Origin: CADEED01 sp044871085
Lineage (GTDB): Bacteria > Pseudomonadota > Gammaproteobacteria > Steroidobacterales > Steroidobacteraceae
NCBI GenBank assembly: GCA_044871085.1
Contig: JBIOZI010000296.1
Location: 1 to 18,761 of the forward strand
Reading direction: 5' to 3'
Length of the DNA: 18,761 bases
The notes under the pieces were generated by a model, which searched no databases, had not been told where the DNA came from, and saw only the letters and a program-made list of their open reading frames with translations. The position numbers were made by a program, and so were the translations under genes. The stretch's first letter is position 1; each line of letters begins with the position of its first letter. This document shows positions 6,651 to 14,217 of this stretch, piece by piece.

Positions 6651-8054
6651 ATGGTGACCCTCGCCGGCAATCTCCAGAAAACTATCAGTCCCGTGGACGG
6701 GCGCGTGTACGTCGAGCGCGAGCTCGCCACGCAGGCGCAGATCAACGAGATGCTGCGCTCCGCGCGCCATGCGCAGGCCGCCTGGCGCACCGTTTCGCTG
6801 AGCGATCGGGCGGCCGTGCTCAGCCGTTTCTGCGATGAGTTCGAGGCGCGTCGCGAACAGATCTCCGAGGAGCTCACCTGGCAGATGGGCCGTCCTGCGC
6901 GCTACGCGCCCAACGAGGTGCGCGGCACGCTGGAGCGCGCGCGTCACATGATCGCCATCGCGCCCGCGGCGTTGAACGACGTGTCGACGCCGCCGAAGGA
7001 GGGCTTGCGCCGGTTCATCCGGCGCGAGCCCATCGGCGTGGTGTTCACGGTCGCGGCGTGGAACTACCCGTACCTCATCGCCGTGAACAGCGTCGTGCCG
7101 GCACTCATGGCGGGCAATGCCGTCATCCTCAAGCATTCCGCGCAGACGCCGCTGTGCGCGGAGCGCTTCGCCGAGTGCCTCGAGTCCGCGGGCCTGCCCA
7201 AGGGCGTGTTCCAGGTGGTCCATGCCTCGCACGAGGATACGGACCGCATCGTCCGCGATCCGCGCATCGATTTCGTCGCCTTCACCGGCTCGGTGGCCGG
7301 CGGGCACGCCGTGCAGCGCGCGGCATCCTCGCGATTCATCGGCACCGGCCTCGAGCTCGGCGGCTGCGACCCGGTGTACGTGCGCCACGATGCCAATCTC
7401 GCGCACGCCGTCGAGAACATCGTCGACGGTGCCTACTTCAATTCCGGGCAGTCCTGCTGCGGCCTGCAGCGCGTCTACGTGCACGCCGAAGTGTACGACC
7501 GGTTCACCGAAGGGTTCGTCGAGCTCACGCGCAAGTACGAGCTCGGCAATCCGTTCGAGCAGCCCACGACGCTCGGGCCGCTGGTGCGCACGGCCGCCGC
7601 CGAGGCGGTACGCGCGCAGATTGCCGCGTCCATTTCCGCCGGCGCCAGGCCGGCCATCTCCGAGTCCGCGTTCGCGAAGAGCTTGGCCGGCACTCCGTAT
7701 CTCGCTCCGCAGGTGTTGTTGGGCGTCGACCATCGCATGCCGGTGATGCGCGAGGAGATCTTCGGGCCCGTGGCCGGCATCATGAAGGTGGGCTCGGACG
7801 ACGAGGCCGTCGACCTCATGAACGACAGCGACTTCGGCCTCACGGCCGCCATCTGGACCGAAGATGCCGACGCCGCGCTCGAGCTCGGGCAACGCGTGGA
7901 CACCGGCACGTGGTTCATGAACCGCTGCGACTACCTCGACCCCGCGCTGGCCTGGGTGGGTGTCAAGGACTCGGGGCGCGGCTGCACATTGTCGGTGGTC
8001 GGGTACGAGCATCTCACCCGGCCGAAATCCTTCCACATGAGAGTGAAAACATGA
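6651..8054 (+). CDS. NAD(P)-dependent aldehyde dehydrogenase
   Basis: This 467-residue ALDH-superfamily enzyme oxidises an aldehyde to the acid. Visible catalytic residues are Asn138 in AWNYPYL, Lys161, Glu235 in LELGGCDP and the nucleophile Cys269 in NSGQSCCGLQRVYV. EEIFGPV, the conserved cofactor-site motif, is also present. The length is slightly short for the family (usually 470-500), but both ends align with typical ALDH. The ATG at 6651 lies 13 bases after the ligase stop; no strong ribosome binding site is seen. The stop overlaps the next start by 4 bases (ATGA). In context its substrate is likely the gamma-glutamylated aldehyde made by the neighbouring alcohol dehydrogenase (inference). 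Confidence 0.94.
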   Translation: MVTLAGNLQKTISPVDGRVYVERELATQAQINEMLRSARHAQAAWRTVSLSDRAAVLSRFCDEFEARREQISEELTWQMGRPARYAPNEVRGTLERARHMIAIAPAALNDVSTPPKEGLRRFIRREPIGVVFTVAAWNYPYLIAVNSVVPALMAGNAVILKHSAQTPLCAERFAECLESAGLPKGVFQVVHASHEDTDRIVRDPRIDFVAFTGSVAGGHAVQRAASSRFIGTGLELGGCDPVYVRHDANLAHAVENIVDGAYFNSGQSCCGLQRVYVHAEVYDRFTEGFVELTRKYELGNPFEQPTTLGPLVRTAAAEAVRAQIAASISAGARPAISESAFAKSLAGTPYLAPQVLLGVDHRMPVMREEIFGPVAGIMKVGSDDEAVDLMNDSDFGLTAAIWTEDADAALELGQRVDTGTWFMNRCDYLDPALAWVGVKDSGRGCTLSVVGYEHLTRPKSFHMRVKT

Positions 8055-9217
8055 GTGTCGTGATGAAGGCGAGCTGGAACTACCCGACGCGCGTGTGGGC
8101 CGGGCCCGGGCGCATCGCCGAGCTGCCGCGTGCCTGCCAGACCCTCGGCATCGTGCGGCCGCTCATCGTCACGGACCTGGGTCTCAAGGACTCGCCGATG
8201 ATCCGCAACGCGCTCGGCCTGGTGCCCATGGCCAAACTATTCGCCGACGTGCGCGGCAACCCCGTAGGTGCGAACGTGGAAGCCGGACTCGCGGCCTACC
8301 ACGCCGGGGCGCATGACGGCGTCGTGGCCATCGGCGGCGGCTCGGCGCTCGATGCCGGCAAGGTGGTCGCCTTCATGTCCGGCCAGAACCGCCCGGTGTG
8401 GGACTTCGAAGACGTGGGCGACTGGTGGAAGCGCGCGGACGTGAAGGGCATCGCGCCCATAGTTGCCGTGCCGACCACGGCCGGAACCGGCAGTGAGGTC
8501 GGGCGCGCCGGCGTCATCCTCAACGAGGAAACGCACCAGAAGAAGATCATCTTCCATCCGCAGATGATGCCGGGCGTCGTCATCTCCGACCCCGAGCTCA
8601 CGGTGGGCCTGCCGGCCAAGATCACCGCAGCCACCGGCTTCGACGCGTTCGTGCACTGCTTCGAGGCGTTCTGCGTGCCGTCGTTCCACCCGATGGCCGA
8701 CGGCATCGCGCTCGAGGGCATGCGTCTCATCAAGATCTATCTACCGCGCGCGTGCAAGAACGGCGGCGATCTCGAAGCGCGCTCGCGCATGCTGGCGGCC
8801 GCCAGCATGGGCGCCGCGGCCTTCCAGAAAGGCCTGGGCGGCGTGCACGCCATCGCGCATCCGGTGGGCTCGTTCTTCGACACCCATCACGGGCTCACGA
8901 ACGTGGTCATCCTGCCGTACATCATCGTGCACAACCGAGAGGCCATCGCGGAGCGCATGAAGATCATCGCGCGGGTGCTCGAGCTGCCGAAGCAGGGCGT
9001 CGACGGCGTGCTCGACTGGGTGCTGGGCTTTCGCAAGGAGCTGGGCATTCCGCCCACGCTGGGCGACATCGGCGTCACCCTGAAGAACCCCGACCAGATC
9101 GCGCACGAGGCGTCCATCGATCCGTGCGCGGCGGGCAACCCCGTGCCCGTCGATGCGGCCACGCTGGGGCGCATCTTCCGCTCCGCGGTGAAGGGCGATC
9201 TGTCGCTCAAGAGCTGA
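8051..9217 (+). CDS. Iron-containing (group III) alcohol dehydrogenase
   Basis: This 388-residue NAD(P)-dependent metal alcohol dehydrogenase of the FucO/AdhB family interconverts a primary alcohol and its aldehyde. The nucleotide-binding GGGSALDAGK lies at about 95-104, and PTTAGTGSEV at 141-150. Metal ligands by analogy with FucO are Asp198 and His202 (GFDAFVHCFEA), His266 (GVHAIAHPVG) and His280 (THHGLTN); His270 is also conserved. The ATG at 8051 overlaps the ALDH stop; the longer open frame upstream lies over ALDH and is not coding. Alcohol dehydrogenase plus ALDH next to a gamma-glutamyl ligase suggests an alcohol-bearing amine substrate such as ethanolamine. Confidence 0.94.
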   Translation: MSVVMKASWNYPTRVWAGPGRIAELPRACQTLGIVRPLIVTDLGLKDSPMIRNALGLVPMAKLFADVRGNPVGANVEAGLAAYHAGAHDGVVAIGGGSALDAGKVVAFMSGQNRPVWDFEDVGDWWKRADVKGIAPIVAVPTTAGTGSEVGRAGVILNEETHQKKIIFHPQMMPGVVISDPELTVGLPAKITAATGFDAFVHCFEAFCVPSFHPMADGIALEGMRLIKIYLPRACKNGGDLEARSRMLAAASMGAAAFQKGLGGVHAIAHPVGSFFDTHHGLTNVVILPYIIVHNREAIAERMKIIARVLELPKQGVDGVLDWVLGFRKELGIPPTLGDIGVTLKNPDQIAHEASIDPCAAGNPVPVDAATLGRIFRSAVKGDLSLKS

Positions 9218-9221
9218 GCGC

Positions 9222-9446
9222 GTGGCTGCCCGCAAACCGTTCCTGGAGTCGCTCGGCGTCATGCTGCTGGCGCTCGGGGTAGTGGGCACGGTGTTCGGCT
9301 TGATCGGCCAGCTCGTCGTTTCGGGCGGGCGGCAGCTGCCCCTCAGGGCGGAAGCGGGACTCGTCCTCGCCGCCGGCGTCGCGCTCCTGGTGCTCGGCGC
9401 GGGCATGCGTGGTTTCGCCAGGGCGCGGCGCAGGAAGGGCTCATGA
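9222..9446 (+). CDS. Small two-helix membrane protein, unknown family
   Basis: This is a 74-residue hypothetical protein starting at GTG 9222, 4 bases after the alcohol dehydrogenase stop. It overlaps the next gene by 4 bases (ATGA). Two hydrophobic helices are evident, about residues 10-33 and 43-63, separated by GGRQLPLRAEAG, with basic ends (RKP at the N-terminus, RARRRKG at the C-terminus). I recognise no family. Gap-free packing on both sides and the good coding style argue that it is real. It could anchor the pathway enzymes or be a passenger; no function is claimed. Confidence 0.65.
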   Translation: MAARKPFLESLGVMLLALGVVGTVFGLIGQLVVSGGRQLPLRAEAGLVLAAGVALLVLGAGMRGFARARRRKGS

Positions 9447-10279
9447 TCCGCATCCTCGTCATCGACGGCAACGAGGCCGCGACGCGCGCCCGGCACGTAG
9501 CGGTCGGTGGCACGTCGTCGGGCGAGGGATACGCGGCGACGCTGCAGCGGCTGGAGAAGCACCTGCAATGCGACATCGTCCGCCCCGCGGACGAGCCGCC
9601 CAAACTACCCGACGGGGTCGCGCTCGCGGATTACGACGGCGCGGTCATCACCGGCTCGGCGCTCAACATCTATTCGCGCGAGGCCGGAGTCGAGCGGCAG
9701 GTAGACCTCGCGAAGGCGGTGTTCGCGGCGGGCGTGCCGTGCTTCGGCAGTTGCTGGGGCCTGCAGGTGGGCGTGACCGCCGCGGGCGGCAGCGTGGTGC
9801 GCAATCCGCGCGGGCGCGAGTTCGGCTTCGGCCGGCGCATCACGTTGACCGAGGTCGGTCGCGATCACGCGATGTTCCAGGGCAAGCCCGAAGTGTTCGA
9901 GGCCTGCACCGTGCACGTGGACACCGTGGAGTCGCTGCCGGCGAATGCCACGCCGCTGGCGCACAACGACATGGGCCTGCAGGCCGCGGAGATCAGGATC
10001 AAGGGCGGCGGCACGTTCTGGGGCGTGCAGTACCACCCGGAGTACAGCTGCGCGGAGATCGCCGCGATGGCGCGCCGCTACGCCGACGTGCTGATCCGCG
10101 ACGGTCTCGTGAAAGACCAGCAAGAGCTCGACGCGCTGGCCGCGGATCTGGTCGCGCTCCATGAGCATCCGGACGATGCGCGCCTGGCGTGGCGGTTCGG
10201 CGTCGGCCCGGCCATCACCGACGTGTCGATCCGCCTGGTGGAATTGCGCAACTGGCTCGACAGGCAGGTGTTGAAGTAG
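9443..10279 (+). CDS. Class I glutamine amidotransferase-like hydrolase
   Basis: This 278-residue protein has a GATase1 (GuaA/PuuD-like) domain over residues 2-205. The catalytic triad is complete: Cys104 in CFGSCWGLQ, and His198 and Glu200 in VQYHPEYS. The C-terminal ~70 residues are a helical extension with LAWRFGVGPAITD. No synthetase domain or partner is present, so hydrolysis of a gamma-glutamyl amide (like PuuD) is more likely than ammonia transfer. In this operon it would release glutamate from the oxidised gamma-glutamyl product. AGGAAGG at 9432-9438 is a strong ribosome binding site. A stand-alone GMP synthase-like annotation is probable in databases but would be misleading here. Confidence 0.9.
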   Translation: MIRILVIDGNEAATRARHVAVGGTSSGEGYAATLQRLEKHLQCDIVRPADEPPKLPDGVALADYDGAVITGSALNIYSREAGVERQVDLAKAVFAAGVPCFGSCWGLQVGVTAAGGSVVRNPRGREFGFGRRITLTEVGRDHAMFQGKPEVFEACTVHVDTVESLPANATPLAHNDMGLQAAEIRIKGGGTFWGVQYHPEYSCAEIAAMARRYADVLIRDGLVKDQQELDALAADLVALHEHPDDARLAWRFGVGPAITDVSIRLVELRNWLDRQVLK

Positions 10280-10301
10280 CGGCCGATCCTGGACGGGTCC
10301 C

Positions 10302-11324
10302 ATGCGGCGGTTCGCCATTCTCGCGTTGATCAGCTCCGCTGCGACCACCGGCTGCGTGTCCACGCTGCTGGCGCACAAGGTCGTCGCGCCGCCCAACGAG
10401 AGTGGCATCGCCGCGCTGTTCTCGGATTCGCCCATCGTCGCGCATGCGCCGGAGGTCTTTGCCGCCGAGTGGCGCGTGCCGGTGGGCCGGCCGCGCGCGG
10501 AGCTGTCGGTGGCGGCCGTCGAGCCCGGCAACTACGACTTTCACTACGACCTGCGGCTGTCGTACCCGGCGGGCGCCGCTGCGCACATCGATCACCTCGA
10601 GGCGTCCTGGCAGCCGGCGGCGCGGCGCGTGCCCTGGCAGGGCACCCCGCGCGGCACCGTCGTGCTGCTGCACGGCTATCTACAGGACAAGCGCTTCGTG
10701 ACGCCGTGGGCCATCGCGCTGGCCGAGGCGGGCTACCGCTGCGCCGTCGTCGACCTGCGCGGCCACGGCCGGTCGACCGGTGCGCACATCTCGTTCGGCG
10801 CGTTCGAGGCGCGCGACGTGTCCGCGGTCATCGACGTGCTCGGCTGGCGCGGCTGGGACGTGGCGCGCGTCGGCGTGTTCGGCGTGTCCTACGGGGCGTC
10901 CGTGGCGCTGCTGGCCGCGGGGCAGGATCCGCGCATCGCGGCGGTGGTGGCCTTCGAGCCGTTCTCGTCGGCCGAGCGTGCGGTGCCGGAGCTGATGCGC
11001 GCGGCCTTCGCCGAGGAGGCGCGCGGCATCTCCGATGCGCAGTTCGCCGCCGCCCACGTGAAGGAGGCGCGCATCGCCGGATTCGACTGGCGCGACGCCG
11101 ACATCCCGGCCGCGCTGGCGCGCACCACGGCCCCGGTGCTGTTCCTGCACGGCGAGGCCGATGCCTGGCTGTCGCCCGACCACAGCCGTGCGCTGGTGCG
11201 CGTCGCCCCGCCGGGCAGCGAGCTGGCGTTGATGCCGGGAGACGATCATGTGTCGCTGCCGTTGCAGATCGAGCCGTTCCGCGACCGCGTGACCGCCTGG
11301 TTCGGGCGGCTGTCATCGCCCTGA
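10302..11324 (+). CDS. Alpha/beta hydrolase, probable lipoprotein
   Basis: This is a 340-residue serine hydrolase. The N-terminus is a short signal with a lipobox-like TTGC (Cys18). The -3 position is Thr rather than the usual Leu, so lipidation is probable but not certain. The fold begins near residue 117: oxyanion region VLLHGYLQD, nucleophile elbow GVSYG (Ser196), acid Asp287 in HGEADAW and His316 in GDDHVS. VVDLRGHGRST at 149-159 is also typical. The substrate is unknown; an ester, thioester or lipid substrate is possible. It follows the GATase gene by 22 bases and may be cotranscribed, although the enzymes it follows are cytoplasmic. Confidence 0.87.
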   Translation: MRRFAILALISSAATTGCVSTLLAHKVVAPPNESGIAALFSDSPIVAHAPEVFAAEWRVPVGRPRAELSVAAVEPGNYDFHYDLRLSYPAGAAAHIDHLEASWQPAARRVPWQGTPRGTVVLLHGYLQDKRFVTPWAIALAEAGYRCAVVDLRGHGRSTGAHISFGAFEARDVSAVIDVLGWRGWDVARVGVFGVSYGASVALLAAGQDPRIAAVVAFEPFSSAERAVPELMRAAFAEEARGISDAQFAAAHVKEARIAGFDWRDADIPAALARTTAPVLFLHGEADAWLSPDHSRALVRVAPPGSELALMPGDDHVSLPLQIEPFRDRVTAWFGRLSSP

Positions 11325-11367
11325 CACGAGACCGTGGCTAACTACAGGCCGGACACGGAGACCGCTC

Positions 11368-12393
11368 TTGCGAATCATGCTCGTGACCGACGCCTGGGAA
11401 CCCCAGGTCAACGGCGTCGTGCGCACCCTGAAGACCACGGCCCGGGAGCTCACCGCGATGGGCCACGAAGTCCGTTTCCTCACGCCGCTGGAATTCCGCA
11501 CGCTGCCGTGCCCGACGTATCCCGAGATCCGGCTGTCGCTGTTTCCGGGCGGCGGCGTGCAGCGCCGCGTCCGGGAGTTCGACCCGGACGTGCTGCACAT
11601 CGCCACCGAAGGCCCGCTCGGCATGGCGGCGCGGCGCTTCGCGCTGCGCCACGATTTCCCGTTCACCACGGCGTACCACACACGCTTTCCGGAGTACGTG
11701 CACGCGCGCCTGCGGCTGCCGTTGAGCTGGTCCTACGCCTGGCTGCGACGTTTCCACCGGCCGTCGCGCGGCGTCATGGCGCCCACGCAGGTGGTGGTCG
11801 ACGATCTCGTGGCGCAGGGGTTCACGAACGTGAAGCTCTGGTCGCGCGGCGTGGATGCCGACATCTTCCACCCGCAGGAGAGCCGGCGTCTCGACAGCGA
11901 GCCGCCGATCTTCCTGTACGTCGGCCGCGTCGCCGTGGAGAAGAACGTCGAAGCCTTCTGCGAGCTCGACCTTCCCGGGTCGAAGTGGGTGGTGGGGGAT
12001 GGCCCGGCGCTCGAGCGCATCCGCGCGCGCTTTCCGCGGGTGAACTACCTGGGCGTGCTCGACCGCGAAGATCTCGCGCGGGTGTATGCCGCGGCCACCG
12101 TGTTCGTCTTCCCGAGCAGGACCGATACCTTCGGTCTCGTGTTGTTAGAGGCCATGGCCTGCGGCCTGCCCGTGGCGGCGTATCCGGTCACCGGCCCGCG
12201 TGACGTCATCGGCGACTCCAAGGCCGGCGTGCTGCACGAGGATCTGCGCGTCGCCTGTCTCGAAGCGCTGAAATTGCGGCGCGAGGACGCGCTGGCGCGC
12301 GCGCGGCTGTTCACCTGGCGGGCCGCGACCGAGCAGTTCTTCGGCCATCTGCATCCGCGCAAGCGCGCGGCCGGCGTACCCGTCTTCGCCTGA
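11368..12393 (+). CDS. GT4 family glycosyltransferase
   Basis: This 341-residue GT-B glycosyltransferase resembles the MgtA/SqdX/PimB-like alpha-glycosyltransferases. The N-terminal strand MRIMLVTDAW is followed by the glycine-rich EPQVNGVVRT (residues 11-20). Donor-site marks are VGRVAVEKN (Arg187, Lys192), the acidic pair Asp253-x7-Glu261 in DTFGLVLLE, and EAMACGLPVAAYP. The start is a TTG at 11368, with GGAG about 9 bases upstream; using ATG 11377 would cut the first strand. The sugar donor and acceptor are unknown; glycolipid mannosyl or glucosyl transfer is a family-based guess. The gap 11325-11367 to the hydrolase holds only the ribosome binding site and one CTAACTAC octamer. Confidence 0.88.
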   Translation: MRIMLVTDAWEPQVNGVVRTLKTTARELTAMGHEVRFLTPLEFRTLPCPTYPEIRLSLFPGGGVQRRVREFDPDVLHIATEGPLGMAARRFALRHDFPFTTAYHTRFPEYVHARLRLPLSWSYAWLRRFHRPSRGVMAPTQVVVDDLVAQGFTNVKLWSRGVDADIFHPQESRRLDSEPPIFLYVGRVAVEKNVEAFCELDLPGSKWVVGDGPALERIRARFPRVNYLGVLDREDLARVYAAATVFVFPSRTDTFGLVLLEAMACGLPVAAYPVTGPRDVIGDSKAGVLHEDLRVACLEALKLRREDALARARLFTWRAATEQFFGHLHPRKRAAGVPVFA

Positions 12394-12463
12394 TTTCATA
12401 GGGCAAACAATCAGTTGCGGCTGCTGCACTGATTCCGTGCCCGCGCGGCCCCTCGCGCGCGGC

Positions 12464-12494
12464 TTGCCGTCTGCGTGAGGGCCGGGCCTATACT
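12464..12494 (+). promoter_or_regulatory. Candidate housekeeping promoter of the permease gene
   Basis: TTGCCG (12464-12469) and TATACT (12489-12494) resemble sigma-70 -35 and -10 boxes, matching 4 of 6 and 5 of 6 positions. The 19-base spacing is slightly long. Transcription would start near 12501 and give a leader of about 95 bases carrying two hairpins. This would make the permease a separate unit from the upstream operon. Confidence 0.45.
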
Positions 12495-12505
12495 CGGCCG
12501 ACAAC

Positions 12506-12531
12506 CGGGGCGGGTGCAGGGAACCGCCCCG
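12506..12531 (+). other. GC-rich hairpin in the permease leader
   Basis: CGGGGCGG (12506-12513) and CCGCCCCG (12524-12531) form a perfect 8-bp stem with a 10-base loop, directly followed by five A residues. It lies within the predicted 5' leader. It could be part of the adjoining REP-like element or a control structure; there is no T-run, so it is not an intrinsic terminator. Confidence 0.4.
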
Positions 12532-12565
12532 AAAAAGGGGACAGATCTATTTTTCTGGTCCCCCA
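12532..12565. repeat. REP-like palindromic element
   Basis: An AT-containing core with AGATCT and a T5 run is flanked by GGGGAC (12537-12542) and GTCCCC (12559-12564) in inverted orientation. From memory, sequences of the type GGGGACAGATCTATTTTT recur between genes in many beta- and gammaproteobacteria, often together with REP-associated tyrosine transposases. Only one copy is present in this window, so repeat status rests on that recollection. It lies 32 bases before the permease start. Confidence 0.45.
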
Positions 12566-12596
12566 GAGCTAACAAACAAAAACAACGGGGCAGCGC

Positions 12597-14105
12597 ATGA
12601 ACGAGCAGGCAACGTCTGGTGGCGTGAGCTACAAGCAGGTCGGCACCGACTATTTCGAGAAGCGCGGGCTGAAGCGCTACGCGAAGGTGTGGTCGCTGTG
12701 GGCGCTGGGTGTCGGCGCGGTGATCTCGGGTCACTATTCCGGCTGGAATTTCGGTCTCGCGAACGGCTTCGGCTCGATGCTGGTCGCGCTGCTGATCATC
12801 GCGGTGATGTACTGGGGTCTCATCTTCAGCCTAGCCGAGATGTCTCCGGCGCTGCCGCACACCGGCGCGGCATATTCCTTTGCGCGCAGCGCGATGGGCC
12901 CCTGGGGCGGCATGTTCACCGGGCTCGCGGAGAGCATCGAGTACATCCTCACTCCCGCGGTCATCGTGTTCTTCATCGGCAGTTATCTCGGGACGATCTT
13001 CGGGACGCCCGAGGCCTGGCAACCGGCGTGGTGGGCGGGCGCCTATCTGCTGTTCCTGCTGCTGAATCTCTTCGGTGTCGAGCTGTCGTTCCGGGTGTCG
13101 GTGTTCGTGACACTGGGCGCGCTCGCGATCCTGGCTATCTACTGGGTCAGCGCCATCCCGGCCATCGACTTCAGCCATTGGGCGCTCAACATCGCCGCCG
13201 GGGCCGACGGCAAGCCGGTGGAGCTGCCGGACGGCGGCGGCTCGTGGTTCCCGTTCGGCTGGAAGGGCGTTCTGGCGACGCTGCCGTTCGCGGTGTGGCT
13301 GTTCCTGGCCATCGAGCAGCTGCCGCTCGCCGCCGAGGAATCCGCAGATCCGAAGAAGGACATGCCGAAGGGACTCATCCTCGGCATGACGACGCTGATG
13401 ATCTCGGCGCTGCTCATCACGTTCCTGAATGCCAGCGTGGGGGCGCCGGACAAGATGCACGGAGCGTTCTCACTGGCGACGTCCGGCGAGCCGCTGCTCG
13501 ACGGCTTCCGCGTGCTGTACGGCTCGGGTGCGGCGAAGACGCTGGCATTCCTCGCGGTCATCGGTTTGATCGCGAGCTTCCATACCATCATCTACGCCTA
13601 TGGCCGGCAGATCTATTCGCTGGCGCGCGCGGGCTACTACCTGCCGTTCATGTCGCTCACGAACGCCAAGAAGGTGCCGCACATGGCGCTGTATGCCGGC
13701 ACTCTGCTCGGCTTCGCGACCATGCTCGTCGTCTGGTATGTGGCGCCGGCTGACAAGCGCGGCGCCGTCATCGGCGGCACGCTGCTCAACATGGCGGTGT
13801 TCGGCGCGATGATCTCCTACGCGATGCAGGGCCTGTCGTTCATCGTCCTGCGCAACAAGATGCCCAACATCGTGCGGCCGTATCGCAGCCCGGTGGGCGT
13901 CGCGGGCGCGTTCGTGACGATCGTCATCGCGCTGGTGACGCTGTACTACCAGTTGCAGGATCCGGTGTATCGAATCGGCGTATATGCAACCGCCGGGTTC
14001 TACGTGCTCGGCATCCTGTACTTCGCCCTGTACGGCCGCAACCAGCTCATCCTCTCGCCCGAGGAGGAGTTCGCGATGAGCAAGGGAGAGAAGGGGCACG
14101 CATAG
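12597..14105 (+). CDS. Ethanolamine permease-type APC transporter
   Basis: This 502-residue inner-membrane transporter of the amino acid-polyamine-organocation superfamily has about 12 helices. It matches the ethanolamine permease group by eye: LWALGVGAVISGHYSGWNFG near residue 40, SLAEMSPALPHTGAAYSFAR, GLAESIEYILTPAVIV, LAIEQLPLAAEESADPKKDM and SFHTIIYAYGRQIYSLARAG. These blocks distinguish it from general amino acid permeases of the same superfamily. The start ATG 12597 has a weak GGGG upstream. It probably supplies the substrate of the gamma-glutamylation operon at 5267-10279, though two other genes lie between. No eutBC or microcompartment genes are present. Choline or another small amine remains possible. 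Confidence 0.88.
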   Translation: MNEQATSGGVSYKQVGTDYFEKRGLKRYAKVWSLWALGVGAVISGHYSGWNFGLANGFGSMLVALLIIAVMYWGLIFSLAEMSPALPHTGAAYSFARSAMGPWGGMFTGLAESIEYILTPAVIVFFIGSYLGTIFGTPEAWQPAWWAGAYLLFLLLNLFGVELSFRVSVFVTLGALAILAIYWVSAIPAIDFSHWALNIAAGADGKPVELPDGGGSWFPFGWKGVLATLPFAVWLFLAIEQLPLAAEESADPKKDMPKGLILGMTTLMISALLITFLNASVGAPDKMHGAFSLATSGEPLLDGFRVLYGSGAAKTLAFLAVIGLIASFHTIIYAYGRQIYSLARAGYYLPFMSLTNAKKVPHMALYAGTLLGFATMLVVWYVAPADKRGAVIGGTLLNMAVFGAMISYAMQGLSFIVLRNKMPNIVRPYRSPVGVAGAFVTIVIALVTLYYQLQDPVYRIGVYATAGFYVLGILYFALYGRNQLILSPEEEFAMSKGEKGHA

Positions 14106-14123
14106 CCACAGTGTTGAGGGGGG

Positions 14124-14143
14124 CGACGCGCTGACGCGCGTCG
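14124..14143 (+). other. Perfect short hairpin after the permease gene
   Basis: CGACGCGC (14124-14131) and GCGCGTCG (14136-14143) form a perfect 8-bp stem with a TGAC loop, 18 bases after the permease stop. No T-run follows. It may stabilise the 3' end of the mRNA or work together with the next hairpin. Confidence 0.4.
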
Positions 14144-14158
14144 AACCAGGAGGACCGG

Positions 14159-14191
14159 GGGCGCGTCGCGCAAGTGGCGCGCCCTCGTTTT
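14159..14191 (+). terminator. Probable intrinsic terminator of the permease transcript
   Basis: GGGCGCG (14159-14165) pairs with CGCGCCC (14178-14184) across a 12-base loop and is followed by TCGTTTT. It lies between two convergent genes. The T-run is on the + side only, so it would serve the permease rather than the DUF3750 gene. Confidence 0.5.
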
Positions 14192-14217
14192 GAGGGGCGG
14201 CAGCCGACGCGCGCGGC

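Noticed and set aside
6630..8036. Long minus-strand open frame of 468 codons opposite the aldehyde dehydrogenase gene
   Set aside because: It mirrors the codon structure of the real + strand ALDH, has no recognisable domain and is rich in Arg/His/Gly as expected for a high-GC shadow frame.
7058..8050. Upstream extension of the alcohol dehydrogenase frame
   Set aside because: It overlaps ALDH with non-protein-like Arg-rich sequence; Fe-alcohol dehydrogenases of this family start at the residue given by ATG 8051.
9443..10279. GMP synthase (guaA)
   Set aside because: Only the GATase domain is present; the ATP pyrophosphatase and dimerisation domains are absent.
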